DNA of 64,000 bases from JBNNGK01 sp050268245 (lineage in GTDB: Bacteria; Pseudomonadota; Gammaproteobacteria; Enterobacterales; Enterobacteriaceae). Where the stretch lies: positions 62,001 through 126,000 of the forward strand of contig NZ_JBNNGK010000004.1 of the NCBI RefSeq assembly GCF_050268245.1. The letters run 5' to 3'. Position numbers and translations under genes: made by a program. This document shows positions 16,428-25,530 of this stretch, one piece after another. The notes beneath the pieces were generated by a model. It made no database searches, was not told where the DNA came from, and saw only the letters and a list, made by a program, of their open reading frames with translations. Within the stretch, counting starts at the first letter, position 1; each line of letters starts with the position of its first letter.

Positions 16428-16838
16428 ATGCGCAATTTCGATCTTTCTCCGTTATACCGTTCCGCTATTGGTTTCGACCGCCTGTTTAATGCGTTGGAAG
16501 CCAGCCAAAACCAAGGTAATGGTTACCCACCTTATAATGTCGAACTGGTCGACGAAAATCACTATCGTATTACTATCGCGGTAGCGGGCTTCGCCGAGCA
16601 AGAGTTGGAAATAACCTCCCATGATAATCTGTTAATTGTGCGCGGTGCACATCAGAACGGTCAGGAGAAAAAAACATTTTTGTATCAAGGCATTGCAGAG
16701 CGTAACTTCGAGCGCAAATTCCAGTTGGCCGAACACATTCAAATTAAAGGCGCTAAACTCGAGAATGGGCTGTTATATATCGATATGGAACGTATCGTGC
16801 CGGAAACATTAAAACCGCGCCGGATTGAAATTAAATAA
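16428..16838 (+). CDS. ibpA: Small heat-shock chaperone IbpA
   Basis: 136-residue Hsp20/alpha-crystallin chaperone that binds aggregating proteins and hands them to DnaK and ClpB. It starts MRNFDLSPLYRSAIGFDRLF. The alpha-crystallin domain runs about residues 35-125 with the AEHIQIKGAKLENGLLYIDM beta strands, and a C-terminal IEIK replaces the IxI/V anchoring motif region. It lies behind a sigma-32 promoter and a ROSE-like leader and is followed by ibpB. Confidence 0.96.
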   Translation: MRNFDLSPLYRSAIGFDRLFNALEASQNQGNGYPPYNVELVDENHYRITIAVAGFAEQELEITSHDNLLIVRGAHQNGQEKKTFLYQGIAERNFERKFQLAEHIQIKGAKLENGLLYIDMERIVPETLKPRRIEIK

Positions 16839-16874
16839 TTTTTATTAATTAGACATCAGCGGTAGTCCCGCGAT

Positions 16875-16938
16875 GTTAATCGCCTGCCGACAGGGGGCGA
16901 TATCAACATCATCTCGCTTCATTGAAGGAGTAAATATT
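16875..16938 (+). promoter_or_regulatory. ROSE-like leader of ibpB
   Basis: The ibpA-ibpB spacer holds the hairpin ATCGCC...GGCGAT (about 16879-16901) and then TCGCTTCATTGAAGGAG. UCGCU (16914-16918) precedes the AAGGAG Shine-Dalgarno (16925-16930), and CUUC/GAAG pairing would mask it. This is an independent thermometer-like structure for the second gene. Confidence 0.45.
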
Positions 16939-17367
16939 ATGCGTAACTACGATCTCTCGCCATTATTACGTCAGTGGATTGGCTTTGATAAATTAGCCAG
17001 TTCAATGGGTGGTCAAGAGCCTCAGGGCTTTCCACCGTACAATATTGAGAAAAGTGACGATAATCATTATCGCATTTCGTTGGCGCTGGCCGGGTTCCAG
17101 CAAAGTGAATTAGACATCGAAGTTGAAGGGCCGCGCCTGACCGTGCGAGGCAAGCCAACGCCAGCGGAAAAACCGGTGGAATATCTGCATCGGGGATGGG
17201 TGCGTGAAGCGTTCACCCTGAGCTTTACCCTGGCGGAACATCTGCACGTTACTGAAGCCCAATTTGAACATGGCCTGCTGCACATTGATTTGGTACGGCA
17301 GGTGCCAGAAGCGTTACAGCCGCAGCGCATCGCCATCGGCAGCACGCTGGGGTTAGACGAGAAATAA
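16939..17367 (+). CDS. ibpB: Small heat-shock chaperone IbpB
   Basis: 142-residue partner of IbpA in the same family. Start at ATG 16939 (MRNYDLSPLLRQWIGFDKL) after GAAGGAG; the frame is open further upstream but the family N-terminus fixes the start. The alpha-crystallin domain spans about residues 35-125, and the C-terminus carries QRIAIG, the I-x-I motif for oligomer assembly. Probably co-transcribed with ibpA and translated under its own temperature-sensitive leader. Confidence 0.96.
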   Translation: MRNYDLSPLLRQWIGFDKLASSMGGQEPQGFPPYNIEKSDDNHYRISLALAGFQQSELDIEVEGPRLTVRGKPTPAEKPVEYLHRGWVREAFTLSFTLAEHLHVTEAQFEHGLLHIDLVRQVPEALQPQRIAIGSTLGLDEK

Positions 17368-17390
17368 CGCACTGAAACGGTGTCAATCTC

Positions 17391-17420
17391 ACGGGGGAAG
17401 TCCAGATGGGCTTCCCCCGT
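17391..17420. terminator. Hairpin between convergent ibpB and avtA
   Basis: ACGGGGGAAG and CTTCCCCCGT form a perfect 10-bp stem with a 10-nt loop, placed between two converging genes. The T run is poor on both strands, but position and stability suggest a shared terminator. Confidence 0.6.
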
Positions 17421-17446
17421 TGCGTTCTGAGCGCTGTTACCGCACA

Positions 17447-18700
17447 TTATTGCGCTTCGCGGTGTGCTCGTTCGATCTCTTCTGCCAGAATGGCTATCCC
17501 ACGCTCAATCTGCTCTGGGTTCGGCACATAATTCATACGCATACATTGATGTGTATGCGGCCATTCATGCTCCAGCCCCGGGAAGAAATAGTGCCCTGGC
17601 ACCATCAAAACGCCACGCTGTTTTAGACGTTGGTACAGCAGCTCGGTGCTGATCGGCAGATCTTTGAACCATAGCCAGAGGAAAATCGCCCCTTCCGGTT
17701 TGTGGATCAGACAGCGATCTTCCGGTAGGTAACGGCGAATAATGTTGATGGTTTGCTCAACGCGTTGCTTATAGAACGGACGAATAACGTCGTTCGACAA
17801 ACGCAACAGGTCGCCACGCTCAATCATTTCGGTGGCGATGGCTGGGCCAATGCTGCCCGGCGACAGGCTGATGATGCCGTTCATATTGGTCAGGGCAGTA
17901 ATAATCTTTTCATCAGCAATAACGATGCCGCAACGCGAACCGGGTAGGCCCAACTTTGACAGGCTCATACACAGAATGATGTTTGGGTTCCACAGCGGGG
18001 TGGCGTCGCTGAAGATGATGCCCGGGAATGGCACACCATAGGCGTTATCGATCACCAACGGAATGTCATGTTGCTGCGCCAGCACGTCCAGCTGCGCCAA
18101 CTCATCGTCGGTAATCACATTGCCGGTTGGGTTGGTCGGGCGCGATACGCAGATCATGCCAATATCGTTGCCGATGGTTAAATGTTCAAAATCAACGTGA
18201 TATTTAAACTGGCCTTCGGGCAATAGCTCAATATTGGGTTTGGCGGAGACAAACAGCCCTTCGTCTAACCCAGCGTCGGCATAGCCGATGTATTCCGGTG
18301 CCAGTGGGAACAGCACCCGGCGGCGGCTGCCGTCGGCATAGCGGCCAGCAAACAGGTTAAATAAGTAGAAAAACGCGCTTTGGCTGCCGTTGGTTAGTGC
18401 AATGTTCTGTGGTTCGACCTGCCAGCCAAGTTCATCACTCAGCATGCCAGAGAGTGCTTTCAGCAGGGCATCTTTACCTTGCGGCCCATCGTAGTTACAC
18501 AGTGCTTCCGTCAGTTTGCCTTGATCGAGCATCTCCTGACATAACTGTTTAAAGTAGCTCTCCATTTCAGGAATTTGCGCCGGATTGCCGCCGCCAAGCA
18601 TGATGGCACCGGGGGTGCGCAGACCGTCGTTCAGATCGTTCATTAAACGGGTAATGCCGGTATAACGGGTAAATTTGTCGCCGAAACGTGAAAAAGTCAT
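17447..18700 (-). CDS. avtA: Valine-pyruvate aminotransferase AvtA
   Basis: 417-residue PLP enzyme (fold type I) that interconverts 2-oxoisovalerate plus alanine with valine plus pyruvate. Same length as E. coli AvtA and collinear throughout, e.g. LRTPGAIMLGGGNPAQIPEM and CNYDGPQGKDAL. The PLP lysine is in SLSKLGLPGSRCG near residue 249, and the SRPTNPTGN loop is present near 180-188. The gene is monocistronic by context, with hairpins at both ends. Confidence 0.95.
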   Translation of the reverse strand: MTFSRFGDKFTRYTGITRLMNDLNDGLRTPGAIMLGGGNPAQIPEMESYFKQLCQEMLDQGKLTEALCNYDGPQGKDALLKALSGMLSDELGWQVEPQNIALTNGSQSAFFYLFNLFAGRYADGSRRRVLFPLAPEYIGYADAGLDEGLFVSAKPNIELLPEGQFKYHVDFEHLTIGNDIGMICVSRPTNPTGNVITDDELAQLDVLAQQHDIPLVIDNAYGVPFPGIIFSDATPLWNPNIILCMSLSKLGLPGSRCGIVIADEKIITALTNMNGIISLSPGSIGPAIATEMIERGDLLRLSNDVIRPFYKQRVEQTINIIRRYLPEDRCLIHKPEGAIFLWLWFKDLPISTELLYQRLKQRGVLMVPGHYFFPGLEHEWPHTHQCMRMNYVPNPEQIERGIAILAEEIERAHREAQ

Positions 18701-18771
18701 AGGTGCACAGTCTTGTTTTTAGCAGGTGATCCCACCATACCGCCAGACAATTGCGGGTGCAATGTGGCTGA

Positions 18772-18808
18772 TAAAACGCCCTCTGGGGTTAAACTTCAGC
18801 CAGAGGGC
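18772..18808 (-). terminator. Intrinsic terminator of malS
   Basis: GCCCTCTGG/CCAGAGGGC stem. On the minus strand, in the direction of malS, it is followed by GTTTTATC. It lies about 25 bp after the malS stop. Confidence 0.7.
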
Positions 18809-18831
18809 ATTCTTTAGCATATTACGCTAAA

Positions 18832-20898
18832 TTATGGTGAACGATCGCCTGCCCATACCACCATCACCCGGTCATCCTGATGGCGGCGGCTAAAGGCGTA
18901 ATACGCCGCCGTTTGCTGGGATTGTTGCTGCCCGGCACCGATCGCCGGATGACGGGCACGAAACTCGCCCAGCCGTTGCCAGTGCGCCAATAGCGGCGCG
19001 TTTTCACCCTGTAGCGCCTGCCAGTTCATGGCCGAACGGGTGCCTTGTAACGGATCGGAACCGGTCGCGCCAAATGGACGGCCACTTTCATCGCCGTAGT
19101 AAATCTGCACCGCCCCCGGTGCCAGCAGGAGCAGATCTGCCGCGCGCTGCTGCCGCGTCAGGCTGCCTTTGGCGTCGCTGTGGAAGAACAAGCGGGTATC
19201 GTGGGAAGAGAGATAACTTAGCACGTTAAAGTTTTGCAGCTTATCGGCCATTTGCTGATAGGTTTCATCGATATCAGAGAAGCAATCCAACGCCTGTGCC
19301 GCCTGATCCTGGAAGTCGAAATTGATCATCGCGTCAAAGCCGTGCTGATAATAATCACTTTTTGTCACGCCATGCCCCCAGGCTTCACCGGTCATCCAGA
19401 AGGGCGCGTTATCCACGGCGTGTTGCGGATTTTCCGCTTTCCATTGCGCTAACGCTTCGGTGGCACGCTGTTTCAACAGCGCCAGCGTTGGTTTTTCAAC
19501 GTGTTTGGCGGTGTCGACGCGGAAGCCGTCGATGCCATAATCCCGCACCCATTGACTGAGCCACAAGGTGAGGTAATCCCGCGTGCTGGCACCGGGGATT
19601 TCTTTGGCGGCGGTGTCCGGTTTATGGCGATAAAATAGCGGTAACCCACTGGCGTTGGGCGCTTCAGTTTTGATGTCCGGCAGAAATGCCAGCGACATCG
19701 TCAGATCGTTGTAACCCGGTGCGTCATAATCGCCAATGTCGGTGCGGATCCACGCCTTGCCCCACCAGTTTTCCCAGCCGCGTTTGTCGCTAAAATTGAT
19801 GTAATCATTGAAGCTATGCCAGTTTTGCCCGGCGGCCGGTCGCCAGTCTCCCCAGCGTTGGCCAAGGGTTGACGCGATCTCACTGTCTTTCAGATACAGC
19901 GAGCCGAACTGGAAGGTTTGCATATCGGCTAAGGTGGCATAACCCACGTGATTCACCACCACGTCAAACAGTACACGAATACCGCGCTGGTGGGCTTGTT
20001 CAACCAAACGCCGCAAATCCTGCTCGCTCCCCATGTTGGCGTCGATCCGCGTCCAGTCCAGCGTGTAGTAGCCGTGATAGGCGTAATGCGGAAAATCCCC
20101 TTTGCTTCCGCCCCCGACCCAGCCGTGGATCTGTTCCAGCGGTGAGCTGATCCACAAGGCATTGACCCCCAACCGTTGCAGGTAATCCAGTTTTTGCGTT
20201 AGCCCGGCCAGATCGCCACCGTGAAAGGTGCCAATCTCCTGCATTCCATCGCTGCGTCGGCCATAGCTGTGATCGTTGCTGGGATCGCCATTGACGAAGC
20301 GATCGGTTAACACGAAGTAGACCGTGGCGTTGTGCCATGCAAACGGGGCGGCTTGGGCGGTGGCCGCCGCCTCGAGCAGCAATAGACCGCCGCTGTGCTC
20401 GGCGGGTTGCAGCGTAACCTTGCCCTGTCTGACGGTGGCCGTTTGGCCGGAGTAAAAATCGCGCACCGTTTCACCGTTGCTAAAGGTGCCGCTGACATCG
20501 ACGCTCAGCGGTTTGCCATTCCAGCGCTGGCAGGTACGGTTTATTGTTGCGGCGGCGGCGGGCTGCTGCGGTTTGATGCTGATGTGCACGGTTGGCGTAC
20601 CGCTGCGGGTATCAACACGTATCTGATACTCGCCATCGCGGTACCGATGCCAGTTGACGGCGGCTTGCTCGCTGCATGGCTGTAGCGATAAGGTTTGATT
20701 GAGTTTCACCGCACCGGCGGGTTGCCAGCACTGTTTATCCTGCATTAATTGCAAAGGTTGCTGGCCTTTAGGGAGTGAGGCCTGGCTGGTAAAGATGCCG
20801 CTGGTCAGCTCATTGAAAGCGGGGAAATGTGGTAGTGCCCAGTCGGCATAGGCAGACGGTGAAAGTAGCATTAACAGAGGCAGGGTCAGGCGTTTCAT
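18832..20898 (-). CDS. malS: Periplasmic alpha-amylase MalS
   Basis: 688-residue glycoside hydrolase family 13 enzyme that cleaves maltodextrins in the periplasm. A signal peptide MKRLTLPLLMLLSPSAYA is followed by mature sequence beginning DWALPHF. After an N-terminal beta-rich domain (about 20-180) comes the GH13 barrel: DVVVNHVG (region I), GFRVDTAKHV with the nucleophile Asp (region II), TGEAWG with the acid/base Glu (region III) and LSSHDTR (region IV). Slightly longer than the E. coli enzyme. A MalT-box-like site lies about 75 bp upstream. Not linked to other mal genes here, as in E. coli. Confidence 0.94.
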   Translation of the reverse strand: MKRLTLPLLMLLSPSAYADWALPHFPAFNELTSGIFTSQASLPKGQQPLQLMQDKQCWQPAGAVKLNQTLSLQPCSEQAAVNWHRYRDGEYQIRVDTRSGTPTVHISIKPQQPAAAATINRTCQRWNGKPLSVDVSGTFSNGETVRDFYSGQTATVRQGKVTLQPAEHSGGLLLLEAAATAQAAPFAWHNATVYFVLTDRFVNGDPSNDHSYGRRSDGMQEIGTFHGGDLAGLTQKLDYLQRLGVNALWISSPLEQIHGWVGGGSKGDFPHYAYHGYYTLDWTRIDANMGSEQDLRRLVEQAHQRGIRVLFDVVVNHVGYATLADMQTFQFGSLYLKDSEIASTLGQRWGDWRPAAGQNWHSFNDYINFSDKRGWENWWGKAWIRTDIGDYDAPGYNDLTMSLAFLPDIKTEAPNASGLPLFYRHKPDTAAKEIPGASTRDYLTLWLSQWVRDYGIDGFRVDTAKHVEKPTLALLKQRATEALAQWKAENPQHAVDNAPFWMTGEAWGHGVTKSDYYQHGFDAMINFDFQDQAAQALDCFSDIDETYQQMADKLQNFNVLSYLSSHDTRLFFHSDAKGSLTRQQRAADLLLLAPGAVQIYYGDESGRPFGATGSDPLQGTRSAMNWQALQGENAPLLAHWQRLGEFRARHPAIGAGQQQSQQTAAYYAFSRRHQDDRVMVVWAGDRSP

Positions 20899-20972
20899 GG
20901 CTCTCCTTACGCGTGGCAGGAAGCGTCGTGTAGAGTAGGGATTATTCAGTGTGCCGCGGGGGTGAAAAATTG

Positions 20973-20982
20973 CCTCCTCCTG
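20973..20982 (-). promoter_or_regulatory. Possible MalT box upstream of malS
   Basis: On the minus strand this reads CAGGAGGAGG, 8 of 10 matches to the MalT consensus GGGGA(T/G)GAGG. Another G-rich match lies near 20999-21010. MalT controls malS in E. coli. The G-rich region makes chance matches likely. Confidence 0.35.
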
Positions 20983-21059
20983 CGAGGGGGTTTTTAAGGG
21001 GGGAGGGCGCAGGGGGAGGGGGATACCGTTAGCAGGGCGGAATACCCACCCTGTACGAC

Positions 21060-22037
21060 TTACTGGTTCAAAATTTGCGGATTCACGCAGTTTTCTTTGA
21101 CCGTACCGGTCAGCGCGGCGATCAGATTGTCGACGGCGCAGGCCGCCATCGCCTCGCGGGTTTCATGGGTGGCGGAACCGATGTGCGGCACCGCCACCAC
21201 GTTGGGCAGTGTTAACAGCGGCGACGTCACCGGCAGCGGTTCCGTTTCGAACACGTCTAATCCGGCGGCGTGAATCGTGCCGTTCTGCAAGGCGTCGATC
21301 AGCGCCTGCTCATCCACCACCGGTCCGCGCCCCGCGTTGATCAAAATGCCGCTTTTTTTCATCTTCGCCAACTGCTCGCGGCCAATCAGATGGAAGGTCT
21401 GATCGGTCAGCGGGAGCGTAATGCAGACAAAATCGGCCTCGCCCAGCAGCGTGTCCAGATCGCAATGGCGCGCAGCAAAGCGCGTTTCGGCCTCTTCATG
21501 CGGGCGGCGGGCGTGGTAAAGAATAGGCATACCGAAACCGCAATGGGCGCGTTGCGCCAGCGCCAGGCCGATGCGCCCCATGCCAATGATGCCCAGCGTT
21601 TTGTGATGCACATCGACGCCAAACCAGTCCGGTGGGATGCTGCCTTGCCATTCACCGGCTTTGACCTTTTCGGCCAGCTCGACCACCCGCCGCGCGCTGG
21701 TTAACACCAGCGTCATGATGGTGTCTGCGACGGTTTCGGTCAGCACGGTGGGGGTATGCATCAGCAGGACGTTATGCGCGTTCAGCGCTTCAACATCGAA
21801 GTTGTCGTAACCGACGGAAATGGTCGAGGCGGCGCGCAATTTGGGTGCCTGTTGCAACAAGGCTTCATCAACCTTGCCACCGGAACCGATAATCCCCTCG
21901 GCCTGCCGTAATGCCTGTCGCAACGGCTCGCCGTGCTCCGGCTTCAGGCCGTTAAAGGCGTGAACGGTGAAGTGCTGTTCCAGACGCGCGCGCAGCGTGT
22001 CCGAAAGGTTTTTGTACAACACGATAGAAGGCTTCAT
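21060..22037 (-). CDS. ghrB: 2-ketogluconate / glyoxylate-hydroxypyruvate reductase (GhrB; KguD role)
   Basis: 325-residue D-2-hydroxyacid dehydrogenase resembling E. coli GhrB (MKPSIVLYK start). The Rossmann motif is GIIGMGRIGLALAQRA near 150-165, and the catalytic Arg, Glu and His are in NAGRGPVVD, FETEPL and PHIGSATHETRE. It reduces glyoxylate, hydroxypyruvate or 2-ketogluconate (or its 6-phosphate in Kgu pathways). Start at ATG 22037 with GGAG 6 nt upstream. It lies 73 bp after an MFS transporter, in an operon resembling kguE-kguK-kguT-kguD of pseudomonads. So the operon context suggests the KguD role, while sequence and synteny with yiaD suggest ghrB. Confidence 0.88.
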   Translation of the reverse strand: MKPSIVLYKNLSDTLRARLEQHFTVHAFNGLKPEHGEPLRQALRQAEGIIGSGGKVDEALLQQAPKLRAASTISVGYDNFDVEALNAHNVLLMHTPTVLTETVADTIMTLVLTSARRVVELAEKVKAGEWQGSIPPDWFGVDVHHKTLGIIGMGRIGLALAQRAHCGFGMPILYHARRPHEEAETRFAARHCDLDTLLGEADFVCITLPLTDQTFHLIGREQLAKMKKSGILINAGRGPVVDEQALIDALQNGTIHAAGLDVFETEPLPVTSPLLTLPNVVAVPHIGSATHETREAMAACAVDNLIAALTGTVKENCVNPQILNQ

Positions 22038-22110
22038 GACGCGCTCCAGCAATACCGCCCGTTGTTCAACCACGGGCGGGTAGATTCAACATAAAATAAC
22101 GGGTAACGGC

Positions 22111-23379
22111 CTAGGCCAGTTGCGGTTGTGGCGCATTTTGCGCCGGTTTCACCACCAGCGTCAGTACCACCGCGACCACCAAGGCAATAGCCATAAACAT
22201 ATAGGAGGCGGCCGGGGTGCCGGTTGCACCGTTCAGGTAACCGACGAACCAAGAGCCGAAGAACGAACCCAGCGCCCCCATGCTGTTGATTAATGCCATC
22301 GCGCCGCCCGCCACGTTCTTCGGCAGCATTTCGGGGATAATGGCGAAGAAAGGGCCATAAGGTGCGTACATGGCAGCACCGGCTACCACCAGCAAGCCGT
22401 AAGAAACCCAGAAGTGGTCGGCACCCACCAGATAAGAACCGAGGAACGCCAGCGCGCCAACCAGCAGCAGCGGCCAGACGAACAGTTTGCGGTTTTGCAT
22501 TTTGTCGGATGCCCAAGAAACCACGATCATCGCGATAGTGGCAGCCAGATAAGGCACCGCCGACAGCCAACCAGCTTCCACCATACCCATCTCCATGCCG
22601 CTGCGCAGAATCGAAGGCAGCCACAACACGAAGCCATACACGCCGATGCTCCAGGCAAAATACTGTACGCACAACAGGATCACATTGCGAGAACGAAAGG
22701 CTTCGCTGTAATTGCGTACGGCTTTAATGCCCTTTTGTTCTTCTTCCAACTGCGCTTGCAGCGCCTGTTTTTCTTCTTCACTCAACCAGCCGACCTGTGA
22801 AGGCTTGTCTTTCACCAGCACCCACCAGCAGAATGCCCAGATCACCGCCGGAATCCCTTCGATAATGAACATTTCGCGCCAGCCGTAGGCATGGATCAAA
22901 TAGCCTGAGACCACCGACATCCACAGCACGGTGACCGGGTTGCCGAGGATCAGGAAGGTGTTGGCGCGTGAACGCTCGGACTTGGTGAACCAGTTACTGA
23001 TGTAAATCAGCATGGCGGGCATTACGGCCGCTTCTACCACGCCGAGGATAAAACGAATCGCCGCCAGCATCGGGATGTTGCTCACCACGCCGGTCAGCGA
23101 GGCGCAACCGCCCCACAGGATCAGGCACCAAAAGATCAGTTTTTTGACGCTGCGGCGCTCAGCGTAAATCGCGCCGGGAATTTGGAAGAAGAAATACCCG
23201 AGGAAAAACAGCGCTCCGAGCAGTGAGGACATACCTTTGGTGATACCCAGATCGTCGTTGATGCCTGCGGCAGAGGCAAAACTGAAGTTGGCGCGGTCGA
23301 GATAGGCCAGGCTGTAGGTGATAAACACGATGGGCATGATGTACCACCAGCGTTTAGCTGCAACGGTTGCTTTATTCAT
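22111..23379 (-). CDS. MFS transporter, probable 2-ketogluconate permease (KguT-like)
   Basis: 422-residue, 12-helix protein of the anion:cation symporter branch of the major facilitator family. It starts RWWYIMPIVFITYSLAYLDRANF, which is typical of sugar-acid transporters, and has a cytoplasmic loop rich in Glu and Gln near residues 205-230. The substrate is inferred from the gene neighbourhood: a sugar-acid kinase and an epimerase-like gene upstream, and a 2-keto-acid reductase downstream. Same strand, likely one operon, although 179 bp separate it from the kinase. Confidence 0.75.
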   Translation of the reverse strand: MNKATVAAKRWWYIMPIVFITYSLAYLDRANFSFASAAGINDDLGITKGMSSLLGALFFLGYFFFQIPGAIYAERRSVKKLIFWCLILWGGCASLTGVVSNIPMLAAIRFILGVVEAAVMPAMLIYISNWFTKSERSRANTFLILGNPVTVLWMSVVSGYLIHAYGWREMFIIEGIPAVIWAFCWWVLVKDKPSQVGWLSEEEKQALQAQLEEEQKGIKAVRNYSEAFRSRNVILLCVQYFAWSIGVYGFVLWLPSILRSGMEMGMVEAGWLSAVPYLAATIAMIVVSWASDKMQNRKLFVWPLLLVGALAFLGSYLVGADHFWVSYGLLVVAGAAMYAPYGPFFAIIPEMLPKNVAGGAMALINSMGALGSFFGSWFVGYLNGATGTPAASYMFMAIALVVAVVLTLVVKPAQNAPQPQLA

Positions 23380-23558
23380 GTTCAGATTCCTCAGTGGTGT
23401 CGCATACCCGCTGCTCTCAGACCATCGCCTGAAAGACAGGGGGCTCGGTCATCTCCCGCTGCGTAACCCTTATTCTGGGTTTACCTGGTTGTAGGGCCAG
23501 AAGTTGATGCAGCCTGAGACGGCATTAATGCTTAGCGATCCGCAACATTAGCGGCGCT

Positions 23559-24518
23559 TTATTCAACCAGCGCGGTACGGGTTGGTAGCCCTTCGCTGTC
23601 GCCGATGGCTTGGATCGCCAGCGAGCCGATTTTATTGCCGCGTTGTACCGCCTGTTTCAGCGTTTGGCCTTCCAGCAGGGCGCTCAGTGTGCCAACGGCA
23701 AAGCCATCACCGGCGCCGACGGTATCCACGACGTTATCGACTTTGATGGCGGGCACTGCCGCTTGGACACCCGCCGCGGTCTTAAACCAGGCTCCGTCTG
23801 GGCCGGTTTTGATGATCACCGCCTGTACGCCGTGCGCCAGATAGAAATCGGCGATGCCTTCCGGCGTGGTTTGTCCGGTCAAGATTTGCCCCTCTTTCAA
23901 CCCCGGTAGCACCCAATCGGCGGCGAAAGCCAGTTGGTTCAGCTGTTCGATCATCACCTGCTGGCTGGGCCAGAGCACCGGGCGCAGGTTGGGATCGAAC
24001 GAAATGGTTTTCCCCATGGCGCGCATTTCACGCGCGGCGAAATGACACAGCGCTAACGATTGTTCTGACAGCGCGGCGGCGACGCCGCTCAGGTGCAAAT
24101 GACGCGCAGAGCCGAAGTAGTCGCGGTTGAAGTCAGTGGGGGAAAGGTGGCTGGCTGCCGAGCCTTGGCGAAAATACTCAACGATGGGATCGGTTCCATC
24201 GTTGGTTTTAGATTTGATCTGAAAACCGGTGCGGTAACGGCCATCCACCGTGACCTGTTGGAAGTTTACCCCTTCTTTTTTAAGCTGTTGCAGGGTAAAG
24301 CGGCCAAATGAATCATTGCCGACGCGGCTAACCCAGCCGACGTTCAACCCTAAGCGTGCCAGACCGATCGCCACGTTCAGCTCCGCCCCGGCAATGCGTT
24401 TGGTAAAGCTGTTGACCTCGGCCAGATCGCCGTTTTCAAGGGCGACAAACATCGCCATCGCTTCACCCAATGTGACCACGTCTAAGGCGGCGTGGCGTGC
24501 TGCTGTCTGTGTTGTCAT
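23559..24518 (-). CDS. PfkB-family sugar kinase, probable 2-ketogluconokinase (KguK-like)
   Basis: 319-residue ribokinase-family enzyme that phosphorylates a sugar acid with ATP. N-terminal substrate motif AGAELNVAIGLARLGLNVGWVSRVGNDSFG and C-terminal catalytic motif DTVGAGDGFAVG with the base Asp are both present. It resembles 2-dehydro-3-deoxygluconokinases, and the operon context points to 2-ketogluconate. Its ATG overlaps the stop of the upstream epimerase-like gene (ATGA), a sign of translational coupling. Confidence 0.8.
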   Translation of the reverse strand: MTTQTAARHAALDVVTLGEAMAMFVALENGDLAEVNSFTKRIAGAELNVAIGLARLGLNVGWVSRVGNDSFGRFTLQQLKKEGVNFQQVTVDGRYRTGFQIKSKTNDGTDPIVEYFRQGSAASHLSPTDFNRDYFGSARHLHLSGVAAALSEQSLALCHFAAREMRAMGKTISFDPNLRPVLWPSQQVMIEQLNQLAFAADWVLPGLKEGQILTGQTTPEGIADFYLAHGVQAVIIKTGPDGAWFKTAAGVQAAVPAIKVDNVVDTVGAGDGFAVGTLSALLEGQTLKQAVQRGNKIGSLAIQAIGDSEGLPTRTALVE

Positions 24519-25276
24519 CTCGGTGACTCCGCGCGTAAAAGGTTAACGTAGTGACGGGTGACGGCGACCAAATCTTCCCCTTGCAGCGGGAATTCAATAC
24601 CGCACGGTGCCGCTTGCGGTAGGCGGGCTAACAGGGTGCGCCAGCTACCGTCGGTGTCATCCAGGGCAATCGCGCGCCAGCCACGTGCCCCGTGGGTAGC
24701 CGCTTTGACATGCACATAGCTGACGTGGCGCGCCAGCCGATCGGCGGCGGCGAACGCGTCTTGCTCAACCCAGTGCCAGTTGGCCATATCGAAGGTCATA
24801 CTGACCGGCAGGCCGTTCTCCTCGGCGGCATGGAAGAACGCATTCAAGCGTGACAGGTTGCCGCCATCGGCGGTTTGATCGTTTTCCACCACCAGCTTGA
24901 CCGGGTGGTGCTCCAGCGCCACCTTCAGTGCGGTAAAATCAAACCCCGGCGGATAATGGCCCAGGGAGAGCTTGAGCTGCCGCGCCTGAAGCTGCTGCGC
25001 TTCGGCCAACAGCGCCGGCAGGTTCGGGTTTAATTGCTGTGTGGGTGTGAAGAGCGCTTCGGGGGCAGAGTAAACGGCGAACAGCCGCTGTTGCGTGATG
25101 GCCTGCGCCAACTGCGGCAAACTGTCCAACTGTTGCCGGTTAAACAGTTCACGACGAATCTCCACGCCGTCAGCCCCTGCGGCGGCAACGATCGGCAGTA
25201 ACGCGTCTTGGCCGCCAAGCCGTTGGATGGTCTCTGCCCCGTAGGCGCCGGTCACGATAATGATCTCTTTTTTCAT
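24515..25276 (-). CDS. TIM-barrel sugar isomerase/epimerase, KguE-like
   Basis: 253-residue xylose-isomerase-like barrel. Conserved acidic and His positions are visible in ADGVEIRRELF, KLVVENDQTADGG, MTFDMANWHWV and YVHVKAATHG, the usual metal site pattern of this family. In pseudomonads kguE is the first enzyme gene of the 2-ketogluconate operon and its exact step is unclear. It is the first gene of the minus-strand operon here, with a LacI-type operator 54 bp upstream. Confidence 0.7.
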   Translation of the reverse strand: MKKEIIIVTGAYGAETIQRLGGQDALLPIVAAAGADGVEIRRELFNRQQLDSLPQLAQAITQQRLFAVYSAPEALFTPTQQLNPNLPALLAEAQQLQARQLKLSLGHYPPGFDFTALKVALEHHPVKLVVENDQTADGGNLSRLNAFFHAAEENGLPVSMTFDMANWHWVEQDAFAAADRLARHVSYVHVKAATHGARGWRAIALDDTDGSWRTLLARLPQAAPCGIEFPLQGEDLVAVTRHYVNLLRAESPR

Positions 25277-25329
25277 CTTTACCCCTGAGGTGGTGTCATT
25301 TCCACCGCTGCTGTTAAAAACACGTTAAA

Positions 25330-25343
25330 TGGAACCGGTTCCA
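25330..25343. promoter_or_regulatory. LacI/PtxS-type operator upstream of the kgu-like operon
   Basis: TGGAACCGGTTCCA is a perfect 14-bp palindrome with the central CCGG typical of LacI-family sites. It differs from the known PtxS operator TGAAACCGGTTTCA by one symmetrical change per half. It lies 54 bp before the kguE-like start, on the minus strand. The regulator is probably the gene at 29268-30302. Confidence 0.75.
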
Positions 25344-25530
25344 TGTGAAAGCGGCAGAATGTAAAAATATGATCGTAATCACGTCAGTCGGTAAAAACAG
25401 TCGGCAGGGGTAATTGGTCATGAGATGGGTTATCCAACTCATGCTATATCACTAATAGTGGTAACTATGGCCAAGATAATGAGTTTTATTGTGTTAACTA
25501 GATGTTGTAGTTTCTTGTTCAGGAAATCGC

